Assembly (NCBI GenBank): GCA_023266795.1
Contig: JAHFPI010000051.1
Coordinates: 1-10,890, forward strand
From: Rhodospirillales bacterium
GTDB lineage: Bacteria; Pseudomonadota; Alphaproteobacteria; Micavibrionales; UBA2020
Reading direction: 5' to 3'
DNA length: 10,890 nucleotides
This document shows, piece by piece, positions 1 to 6,378 of the stretch. Made by a program: the position numbers and the translations under genes. Within the stretch, counting starts at the first letter, position 1. Every line of letters starts with the position of its first letter. The notes beneath the pieces are model-generated. The model had not been told where the DNA came from. It saw only the letters and a list, made by a program, of their open reading frames with translations, and did not search any database.

Positions 1-618
1 GACGATAAACCTAGGGACGACAGGCTCAGGAATGTCCGCAGCGCCCCCAGAGAGGCTGAAGAAAAAGAAGAAGCCGACGTCGCGGAAACCACGGAAGCAG
101 CCGAGCCCCCCCCGGGATTAAGCGCCAAAAGCATTATTTTGTTTATCATCCTGCCGCTGTTCCTGATCGCCGGCGCCGGCAGCGCCGCCTACTTTACGGG
201 GCTTCTCGACAAAATCATCCCCGGCAGGCATCTTTCCTGCGAAAGCGTCAAGGAGGGCGACACCGATTTTGCCGCCTGCAACGCCCTGCAGGAAACCAAT
301 GGCGTGCCTACGCCGCAGGGGTTTCTCGATGTTCCCAACATCATCGTCAACCTGAACAGCACGACCAAGCAACCCAGATTTCTGAAGATCTCCCTCAAAA
401 TCGAGCTGGATAACGCCGAAGAACAAAAAAAACTGGAGCCCATCCTGCCGAGGGTGATCGACCAGTTCCAGATGTATTTGCGGGAGCTGCGGGTTGAAGA
501 CCTGCGCGGCACTTCCGGCATCTACCGCATGAAAATCGAGCTTCTCAGCCGCGTCCGCGCTGCTGCGCCGGATGTGAAGATACGTGACGTCCTCTTCCAG
601 GAGATATTGGTGCAATGA
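1..618 (+). CDS. fliL: Flagellar basal-body-associated protein FliL (5' end outside window)
   Basis: FliL is a single-pass inner-membrane protein that surrounds the stator at the flagellar base and supports torque generation. The reading frame is open from the first base of the window with no ATG, GTG or TTG before position 139. That TTG lies inside the membrane segment, so it is not a credible start and the true start is upstream. The visible 205 residues begin with a charged Glu/Ala/Pro-rich cytoplasmic segment of about 40 residues. A hydrophobic helix follows (nt about 130-195), then a periplasmic FliL domain. Family-typical stretches include the VPNIIVNLNS strand (nt 331-360) and a C-terminal region ending RDVLFQEILVQ. 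The stop overlaps the fliM start as ATGA at 615-618, indicating translational coupling. A C8 run (106-113) and an A8 run (425-432) lie in the gene. Confidence 0.93.
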   Translation, partial: DDKPRDDRLRNVRSAPREAEEKEEADVAETTEAAEPPPGLSAKSIILFIILPLFLIAGAGSAAYFTGLLDKIIPGRHLSCESVKEGDTDFAACNALQETNGVPTPQGFLDVPNIIVNLNSTTKQPRFLKISLKIELDNAEEQKKLEPILPRVIDQFQMYLRELRVEDLRGTSGIYRMKIELLSRVRAAAPDVKIRDVLFQEILVQ

Positions 619-1673
619 GCAACTCCACAGAAAAATCACCGTCCGGCACAGAAGACAAAACGGCGGCTGAATGGGAACAGGCGGGCGCCGCCAAAACCGG
701 GGATGACGGCCGCATCCTTGACCAGAATGAAATCGACAGCCTGCTGGGATTCGACGAAGACGGCAACAAAGGCGGCAAAACCGGCCTGATGGAGCTGATC
801 AACAGCGCGCTCGTCAATTACGAACGCCTGCCGATGCTGGACATCGTTTTCGACCGGCTGGTCAGGTACATGTCGACATCGCTCCGCAATCTGACCTCCG
901 ACAACGTGGAGATCAGCCTCGACCACATTTCCTCGGTGCGCTTCGGCGACTATCTCAACTCCATCCCGCTGCCCGCGATGCTCAGCATTTTCAACGCCGA
1001 GGAATGGGACGACCACGGGCTGCTGGTGGTCGACAGCGCGCTCATCTACGCCATCGTCGACGTTCTGCTGGGCGGGCGGCGCGGCACGTCTGCGCTGCGC
1101 GTCGAGGGACGGCCCTACACAACCATTGAAACCCGGCTGATCGAGCGCATGGTGCACGTCGTCCTGAACGACCTGTCCTCCGCTTTCGACCCGCTGTCGC
1201 CGGTCAGTTTCCGGCTGGAGCGCATCGAGACCAACCCGCGCTTCGCGACTATTACCCAGAGCAACAACGCCGGCGTCCTTGTGCGCCTGCGCATCGACAT
1301 GGGCGACCGTTCGGGCCGCATCGAAATCATGCTCCCCTACGCGACGCTGGAGCCGATCCGCGAACTGCTGCTGCAGATGTTCATGGGGGAAAAATTCGGC
1401 CGCGACGTCATCTGGGAGACCCACCTGACCCGCGAACTCTACCAGACCGATGTCAACCTCTCGGCGATCCTCGGCGAAACGACCGTTTCACTGGATGAGC
1501 TGGTCAACTGGAAGCCGGGCTCCGTCGTCATGCTCAACACCCACCCCGAAGACCTGATAGAAATGCGGGTCGGCGACCAGGCGATGTTCATGGCGCAGAT
1601 CGGCCAGAAGAAAGACCAGATCGCCGTCAGCATCGAGGAATACATCGAGCCCGAACGGGTCGAGGAACCCTGA
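615..1673 (+). CDS. fliM: Flagellar motor switch protein FliM
   Basis: FliM is the middle C-ring (switch) protein: it binds phospho-CheY, contacts FliG and anchors FliN. The 352-residue product is close to the usual FliM length. The CheY-binding motif LDQNEIDSLL is at residues 35-44, preceded by about 33 polar, probably disordered residues, so it sits further in than the near-terminal position typical of enteric FliM. The middle CheC-like domain follows, with the FliG-contacting GGxxG-type loop GGRRG at residues 153-157. A C-terminal SpoA/FliN-like domain spans roughly 275-345 and includes LGETTVSLDELVNWKPGSVV-type sequence. The ATG at 615 overlaps the fliL stop. An AGGAG at 599-603 lies 11 nt upstream, a rather long spacing that fits coupling to fliL. 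The next gene starts 4 nt after the stop. Confidence 0.97.
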   Translation: MSNSTEKSPSGTEDKTAAEWEQAGAAKTGDDGRILDQNEIDSLLGFDEDGNKGGKTGLMELINSALVNYERLPMLDIVFDRLVRYMSTSLRNLTSDNVEISLDHISSVRFGDYLNSIPLPAMLSIFNAEEWDDHGLLVVDSALIYAIVDVLLGGRRGTSALRVEGRPYTTIETRLIERMVHVVLNDLSSAFDPLSPVSFRLERIETNPRFATITQSNNAGVLVRLRIDMGDRSGRIEIMLPYATLEPIRELLLQMFMGEKFGRDVIWETHLTRELYQTDVNLSAILGETTVSLDELVNWKPGSVVMLNTHPEDLIEMRVGDQAMFMAQIGQKKDQIAVSIEEYIEPERVEEP

Positions 1674-1677
1674 AACC

Positions 1678-2109
1678 ATGAGCCCATCCGTCAGCTTATT
1701 CGTGAACATCGTCATTCTGGCGGCATTGGCCGTCACGATCTTTTATTGCCTCCGCCTGTCGCGGCAGTTCAACCAGATGCGCGCCGACCGCAAAGCCTTC
1801 GAAACCCTGATCCAGAGCCTGAACCTCGCTTCTTCGCGGGCCGAAGCCTCGATCCGCTCCTTCAAGGAAACGGCGGTGGGCAACGGCGACATCCTTCAGG
1901 ATAAAATAAACAAATCGCGCGCGCTCTCCGACGAACTGGAAATCATGATTCAGGCGGGCGACAGCCTTGCCGACCGCCTGCAGGCGCTGGCCGAGAAAAG
2001 CCGCCGCGCCGCCACCGATACAAGCCCCGCGCCCAGCGCGGAGATACAGCCGCGCACCCGCGCCGAAAAAGAACTTCTGGACGCCATCAAGGCAAAACAG
2101 CAATCATGA
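1678..2109 (+). CDS. DUF6468-type flagellar-operon membrane protein, single TM plus coiled coil
   Basis: This 143-residue protein has one hydrophobic N-terminal helix (about residues 5-25) and then a long charged, probably coiled-coil region (about 28-110). The tail is Ala/Pro-rich and ends EKELLDAIKAKQQS. Its size, architecture and position directly after fliM match the uncharacterised DUF6468 family of alphaproteobacterial flagellar operons. I assign this by recall of that synteny, not by a search. The function is unknown; a membrane-anchored scaffold or assembly factor of the basal body is a reasonable inference. No catalytic motif is visible. The ATG is 4 nt after the fliM stop, with a GAGGAA at 1662-1667 inside the fliM end as the likely ribosome site. 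It is co-transcribed with fliM and the downstream MotE-like gene. Confidence 0.8.
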   Translation: MSPSVSLFVNIVILAALAVTIFYCLRLSRQFNQMRADRKAFETLIQSLNLASSRAEASIRSFKETAVGNGDILQDKINKSRALSDELEIMIQAGDSLADRLQALAEKSRRAATDTSPAPSAEIQPRTRAEKELLDAIKAKQQS

Positions 2110-2118
2110 GCATGAACC

Positions 2119-2910
2119 ATGAAATTCTTTAAAAATTTCAATATCTTTACGTTTCTGATGATTGTCGCCGTTTTCGCGTTTGTATTCCGGCTGGTCAATA
2201 TCACCGCGTTCCCGACGCTGTCCTCCGTCGCCCAGACGACGCCGGTGACGCAAAAGTTTGCGCCGGTGTCCGAGCAGCCTCCCGCGCCGCCCCCCGCCGA
2301 AGCCTTGCCGCCGGCATCAGACGCCGCCGCACCGCCCACGACGGATGAACCGGCCCCGGCGGCAGCGGAACAAGTTCCGCCGCCCATCGCCTCCCCTTAC
2401 GGAGAACAGTCCTTCAGCGCCGCCGAGATCGGCGTGCTGCAATCCCTCGCCAAGCGCCGCGACGAGCTGGACAAGCGCGAGCAGGAAATGGGGCGGCGCG
2501 AAGCGCTGCTCAAGGCCGCCGGAGGCGAGGTGGACCGCAAGATCGCCGAGCTCAATAAAATCAGGGGAGAACTGGAAGACCTGCTCAATAAGCAAAAGGT
2601 CGCGCAGGACGAGCGCATCAACAGCCTGGTCAAGATCTACGAGAACATGAAGCCGAAGGAAGCCGCGCGCATTTTCGATACGCTGGAGATGGATGTGCTG
2701 CTCTCCGTCGTCGGCAAGATGAGCGAACGCAAAACCTCCCCGATCCTCGCCAGCATGGACCCCGAGAAAGCCCGTCAGGTCACCATCAAGCTGGCTGAAC
2801 AGCGTAATCTGCCGCATCTGCCGGAAGACGTGAACAAAGACACGCCGGTGCCGGTGCCAGCACCGGTCGCACCCCTTCCCCAACCCGTCGCCGCTCCTGC
2901 CGGCAAGTGA
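2119..2910 (+). CDS. MotE-family flagellar protein (MgtE N-domain-like, coiled coil)
   Basis: The 263-residue protein starts with a short basic segment and one hydrophobic helix (about residues 9-30), a signal anchor or uncleaved signal. A Pro/Ala/Glu-rich linker (about 50-95) and a highly charged helical, probably coiled-coil region (about 105-165) follow. The next domain resembles the MgtE intracellular N-domain, with key stretches VKIYENMKPKEAARIF, LLSVVGKMSERK and ILASMDPEKARQVT. The C-terminus is Pro/Val-rich. This is the architecture of the MotE family; in rhizobia MotE is described as a periplasmic chaperone/partner of MotC. Here the role is inferred from family and flagellar context, so no symbol is given. 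It starts 9 nt after the previous stop without a clear Shine-Dalgarno, and its stop overlaps the next start as GTGA (2907-2910). Confidence 0.85.
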   Translation: MKFFKNFNIFTFLMIVAVFAFVFRLVNITAFPTLSSVAQTTPVTQKFAPVSEQPPAPPPAEALPPASDAAAPPTTDEPAPAAAEQVPPPIASPYGEQSFSAAEIGVLQSLAKRRDELDKREQEMGRREALLKAAGGEVDRKIAELNKIRGELEDLLNKQKVAQDERINSLVKIYENMKPKEAARIFDTLEMDVLLSVVGKMSERKTSPILASMDPEKARQVTIKLAEQRNLPHLPEDVNKDTPVPVPAPVAPLPQPVAAPAGK

Positions 2911-3614
2911 GCGTCGCGGCTGAAATCCCCCGGCGCATTGCCGCCGCCGAACTGGTCGCTCTCGACGATTTCACCGCCACGCACCCGATAAAGATAGATC
3001 TCGTCTACGCGCAGGCCGGACACCCCGATAACATGTTTAAAACGGCGCTTTACCGTCCGGATGCGAAAATGTGGGGGCACCGGGATCTGGCGGCTATCGT
3101 GCTGGCCGCCGCCCGCCTGTGCTTTGCGAAAACAGGCTGGATTTTTGAAATCAAGGATTGCCTGCGGACGGTCGAGGCGCAGACGCTGATGCGCGAAACC
3201 CCCATTGTCAAGGCGCACCCGCAATGGCTGGAAGAGCCGGGCCGCCTGCTCTCCCCGCCCGGCAAAGGCGGCCATCCGCGCGGCATGGCGGTGGATGTCA
3301 TTCTGGTCGACGGCAACGGCACGGAAATAGATATGGGCACGCGGTTCGATTACCTGACCGAAGACCGCGCCAATAATCCCGCCGCGCGCAATTACACCCG
3401 TTTCGGCGACGATGAAGCCCGCAACCAGCGCATCCTCTATCACCGCCGCGTGCTGGAAGAATCAATGATGCAGGCCGCCGCCGAAGCCGGTCACCCGCTG
3501 CTGCCGCTGCCGCAGGAATGGTGGGACTTCAGGTTTCTCCCCGCGTACAGCAGTTTGTTCGAACCCATTTATGATGCCGACCTGCCCCCGGAAATGCGGA
3601 TGACAGCTGTCTAG
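2907..3614 (+). CDS. VanX/DdpX-like D-Ala-D-Ala dipeptidase (peptidase M15D) with altered zinc motif
   Basis: M15D enzymes such as VanX and DdpX are zinc metallopeptidases that cleave D-Ala-D-Ala dipeptide in the cytoplasm. The 235-residue product has the family layout. An arginine-bearing segment DCLRTVEAQ (R87) fits the substrate-binding Arg region. GGHPRGMAVD at residues 121-130 matches SxHxxGxAxD and gives ligands H123 and D130. EWWDF at 204-208 corresponds to the EWWHF motif, with the catalytic Glu kept (E204) but the usual third zinc-ligand His replaced by Asp (D207). No signal peptide is visible, consistent with a cytoplasmic enzyme. The GTG start overlaps the MotE-like stop (GTGA) and lacks a clear Shine-Dalgarno, so coupling to the flagellar operon is likely. 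Its stop shares a CTAG with the convergent mnmC. Family assignment is firm; activity with the altered ligand is uncertain. Confidence 0.85.
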   Translation: MSVAAEIPRRIAAAELVALDDFTATHPIKIDLVYAQAGHPDNMFKTALYRPDAKMWGHRDLAAIVLAAARLCFAKTGWIFEIKDCLRTVEAQTLMRETPIVKAHPQWLEEPGRLLSPPGKGGHPRGMAVDVILVDGNGTEIDMGTRFDYLTEDRANNPAARNYTRFGDDEARNQRILYHRRVLEESMMQAAAEAGHPLLPLPQEWWDFRFLPAYSSLFEPIYDADLPPEMRMTAV

Positions 3615-5446
3615 ATTTTTCCCCGCTTCAAATCCCGCAGGATAAAACGTTCCGGCGCCAGATAGGGCATCAGGCTGGCGGGTACCGGCAGCGGATCGCC
3701 GGAAATCTGGCAGGCGACGATTTCCCCCGCCAGCGGCGCGCCCGGCAGCCCCTGCCCGCCGAAACCGGTGGCGATATAAAGCCGGTCGACGAATTTCCCT
3801 TCCGTCGCCGTATTCTTGCCGATGCGCAGTCCGGCGAAAATTTCCATGAAAGCGGCATAATCCGGGCAGGGGCCGATGATCGGCATGTGATCCGGCGTCG
3901 TCGCGCGGTATCCGGCGCGGCCACCGACGACATCCGCCGCCGTAAAACCCAGCTCCGGATTATATTTGTTCAGCCGCGCCAGCATTTCCCGATGGTCGCA
4001 GTCGCGGAGATCGGGGAGGCCCGGCTCTTCGTGCTGGAAAGTGGCGCCGGCATAATGGATGCCGTTGACCGGCGGCGAGATGCCGCCCTCATGGCAGATG
4101 ATGCGGGTCACTTTTTCCGACTGCGGCGTGGCTTTCAGATATGTCATCTGCCCCCTTCGGGAGTGCAGCGGCAGCCATGCTGTCACGGGGAAAATTTTGG
4201 TGTTATTGCCCAGCGCCAGCACCACGGCATCATAATCGAGGGTCTCCAGCGCCGACACTTCCGTCGAAAAGACGGTTTTTATTTTTGGATGGTCGAGCAT
4301 CCTGCGGCAAAGTTCCGGCGGAGACAGGTATCCGGCCAGCGGCAGGCGCAGACCCATGCCCGCCTCTGTTTCTTCGTAAACCATGTATTCTTCCGGCCAG
4401 TCGCCGCTCGCCGCCAGCGTCTGGTGCCGGCGTTCATCTTCATCGCAGGTGTTCAGGTTGATAACGCCGCAAGGGTTCCATGACGGCAGCTTCAGCGCCG
4501 CCGCCAGCGCGCGGGTAAAACAAAATCCATGCTGGTAAAAAATCCCCAGCGGCGACTTGTCGATGGTCAGCTTGGGATAAACGACACTGACCGGATTGCC
4601 GGAGGTTTCCTGCGCTGCGCCGGACTGGCGGTCGATCACCGTGACATCAAGGCCCTTTTGCGCGCAGGCAAAAGCAACGGACGCGCCGGCAAGCCCCGCG
4701 CCCAGCACCACAACCCTCTTCTGCGGCGATGGATGATGCCATGCAGTCGCAGGCATTTTTGCAGCCGTCATATCCCGCTTGCAGCCGAACCCAGCGGTTT
4801 TCTCAACGGTAAATCCCGCCGCCTGCAATCCCCGCCGCACCGCGCCGGCGGACGAGAAGGTGGTCAGCGTTCCCCCCGGTTTTGTCCGCGCGGCGATCAG
4901 CGGGAAAAGCTTTTCCTCCCACATCGCCGGGTTTTTGGCGGGTGAAAAACCGTCGAGATACCAGGCGTCGAAAGTTCCGGTCAGTTCCGGCAGCACCTCA
5001 GCGACATCGCCGAAGCACAGCATGAGATGAATTTTATTGTCCAAAAAGCGCAGATGGTGAAACCCCTCAACCAGCGGCGGATATTGCTCCAGCAACGGCG
5101 CGGCATATTCCCGCAGCTCCGGCCAGAAGGCAAAAATCCGCCGGAGGTCGTCCACAGGAATCGGATGCTTTTCGATGCTGACATATAGCAGCGGCGCGAC
5201 CGGCTGGTGCTTATGCCAAAGTTGCGCGGTCAGCAGGAAATTAAGGCCGCTGCCGAACCCCAGCTCGGCAATCCGCATGCCTTCTGCCGGCGCGGCGGCA
5301 AACCGCTGCGGCAGGCGGTTCTGTTCCAGAAAAACATAATACGACTCCTCCGGTCCCTGTTGGGGCTGGAAATAAATATCGTCGAAATCGACGCTGCGCA
5401 GCGTGCTACCGTCAGACCATTGCAAATGGGCGGGCTTCAATGCCAC
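3611..5446 (-). CDS. mnmC: Bifunctional tRNA mnm5s2U wobble-modification protein MnmC
   Basis: MnmC performs the last two steps of mnm5(s2)U34 synthesis in tRNA. An FAD domain removes the carboxymethyl group of cmnm5U and a SAM-dependent methyltransferase domain makes mnm5U. Both halves are present in 611 residues. The N-terminal methyltransferase starts ALKPAHLQWSDG, has the SAM loop ELGFGSG at residues 61-67 and the conserved DGFSPAKNP at 165-173. The C-terminal DAO-type oxidoreductase has a GAGLAG dinucleotide loop near residue 245 and a terminal GFGGQGL motif with the APLAGEI segment. The frame is open 28 codons further upstream, but the GTG at 5446-5444 is preceded by a perfect AGGAGG 7 nt away and yields the family N-terminus, so I chose it. 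It is a single-gene unit, divergent from the kinase gene and convergent with the dipeptidase gene. Confidence 0.95.
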   Translation of the reverse strand: MALKPAHLQWSDGSTLRSVDFDDIYFQPQQGPEESYYVFLEQNRLPQRFAAAPAEGMRIAELGFGSGLNFLLTAQLWHKHQPVAPLLYVSIEKHPIPVDDLRRIFAFWPELREYAAPLLEQYPPLVEGFHHLRFLDNKIHLMLCFGDVAEVLPELTGTFDAWYLDGFSPAKNPAMWEEKLFPLIAARTKPGGTLTTFSSAGAVRRGLQAAGFTVEKTAGFGCKRDMTAAKMPATAWHHPSPQKRVVVLGAGLAGASVAFACAQKGLDVTVIDRQSGAAQETSGNPVSVVYPKLTIDKSPLGIFYQHGFCFTRALAAALKLPSWNPCGVINLNTCDEDERRHQTLAASGDWPEEYMVYEETEAGMGLRLPLAGYLSPPELCRRMLDHPKIKTVFSTEVSALETLDYDAVVLALGNNTKIFPVTAWLPLHSRRGQMTYLKATPQSEKVTRIICHEGGISPPVNGIHYAGATFQHEEPGLPDLRDCDHREMLARLNKYNPELGFTAADVVGGRAGYRATTPDHMPIIGPCPDYAAFMEIFAGLRIGKNTATEGKFVDRLYIATGFGGQGLPGAPLAGEIVACQISGDPLPVPASLMPYLAPERFILRDLKRGKI

Positions 5447-5453
5447 AATAGAT

Positions 5454-5459
5454 CCTCCT
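5454..5459 (-). promoter_or_regulatory. Shine-Dalgarno AGGAGG of mnmC
   Basis: On the minus strand AGGAGG occupies 5459-5454, with a 7-nt spacer to the GTG at 5446-5444. This full-consensus ribosome site decides the mnmC start in favour of the GTG over the longer open frame. Confidence 0.85.
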
Positions 5460-5497
5460 GAGTGACCGGCCCCTAAAATTACAAATACGCCCCGTCC

Positions 5498-5503
5498 GGT
5501 CAA
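5498..5503 (-). promoter_or_regulatory. Possible -35 element (TTGACC) for mnmC
   Basis: The 83-bp gap between the divergent mnmC and kinase starts must hold the control signals for both. On the minus strand TTGACC is the best -35-like hexamer. No good -10 lies at 16-18 nt: TGTAAT (5483-5478) is a close match but the spacing is only 14 nt. The call is weak. TGACCGG (5463-5469) and CCGGTCA (5496-5502) also form a 7-bp inverted repeat around this region. Confidence 0.25.
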
Positions 5504-5529
5504 GAGAAGATGTGAGAGGCACAAAGACA

Positions 5530-6378
5530 ATGCTGAGCGCCGCCCTGCAGGCAGAGGTTGAACGGCACCTCAAACAGAAAATTGTCACCATGTCGCCGTT
5601 GTCTGCCGCCAATACCGTGCAGATTTACCGCCTGACCATGGAGGACCGGACCACCTATGTGGCCAAGCTCGCCGAACGCGGCATGGATCTCGAAGCCTGG
5701 ATGCTGAGTTACCTGAAAACAAAAACAAAACTCCCCGTACCGGCGGTGTTCTACAGCAACGAACACGTCATTATCATGCAATTCATCACCTCCCATTACA
5801 GCCTGAACGAGGAGAGCCAGCGCCACGCGGCGGAGCTGCTGGCAAACCTCCATAGCATCCGCGCGGAAAAATACGGCCTGGAGCGGGATACGATGTTCGC
5901 CTCCCTCCGGCAGCCCAATACGCAATCCGCCGACTGGGTGGATTTTTTTGCCCGTCACCGCCTGCTGTACATGGCGGAGGAATCTCTCAAGGAAAACAAG
6001 ATCGACAAGAAGATGATGGGCCAGATCGAAAAACTGGCGAAGAAGCTTCCCGGCTACATCAAAGATCCCGCGCCGGCGTCCCTGATCCACGGCGATATCT
6101 GGGGGGGCAACGTCCTGCCGGAGAAAGGCCGCGTCGCCGCGTTTATCGACCCCGCCATATACTATGCCGACCCTGAAATAGAGCTGGCGTTTATCAGGCT
6201 GCTCAATACCTTCGGCGAGACGTTTTTTGCGCGTTATAACGAAATTATCCCGCTCCGCGCGGGGTTTTTCGAGGAGCGCGCGGATATTTACAGCCTCTAT
6301 CCGCTGCTGGTCTACACACGCCTGTTCGGCATTTCCTATGCGCGGAAAGTGCAGAAAATCCTAGACAAGTTCGCCTGA
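5530..6378 (+). CDS. Fructosamine kinase family phosphotransferase (FN3K/YniA-like)
   Basis: The protein belongs to the fructosamine-3-kinase / ketosamine-3-kinase group of the aminoglycoside-phosphotransferase-like fold. These kinases phosphorylate sugar adducts on amines, which destabilises the adduct and deglycates proteins or metabolites. In 282 residues I see an N-lobe with TYVAKLAERGMDLEAWML and a family-typical YGLERDTMFASLRQPN segment followed by WVDFFARHRL. The catalytic loop HGDIWGGN is at residues 187-194 (D189 catalytic, N194) and the metal-binding IDPA has D207. The C-terminus has the characteristic YxLYPLLVYTRLFG-like helix. An in-frame GTG at 5512 exists, but I prefer the ATG at 5530: GAGAGG at 5514-5519 lies 10 nt upstream and the N-terminus then fits the family. 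A G7 run (6101-6107) encodes part of the catalytic loop. The 3' end overlaps the convergent TetR gene by 18 bp. The substrate is unknown. Confidence 0.88.
   Translation: MLSAALQAEVERHLKQKIVTMSPLSAANTVQIYRLTMEDRTTYVAKLAERGMDLEAWMLSYLKTKTKLPVPAVFYSNEHVIIMQFITSHYSLNEESQRHAAELLANLHSIRAEKYGLERDTMFASLRQPNTQSADWVDFFARHRLLYMAEESLKENKIDKKMMGQIEKLAKKLPGYIKDPAPASLIHGDIWGGNVLPEKGRVAAFIDPAIYYADPEIELAFIRLLNTFGETFFARYNEIIPLRAGFFEERADIYSLYPLLVYTRLFGISYARKVQKILDKFA

Noticed and set aside
139..618. FliL as a complete gene starting at TTG 139
   Set aside because: That codon lies inside the membrane helix and the frame is open to the window edge with a typical charged cytoplasmic segment, so the gene is truncated by the window.
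636..1424. Long minus-strand open frame opposite fliM (262 codons)
   Set aside because: It is the antisense shadow of a clearly recognised gene; its His/Val/Asp-rich composition resembles no family and it has no ribosome site.
5447..5530. N-terminal extension of MnmC by 28 residues to an upstream ATG
   Set aside because: The AGGAGG 7 nt before the GTG at 5446 and the family N-terminus (ALKPAHLQW) support the shorter form; the extension would also overlap the kinase start.
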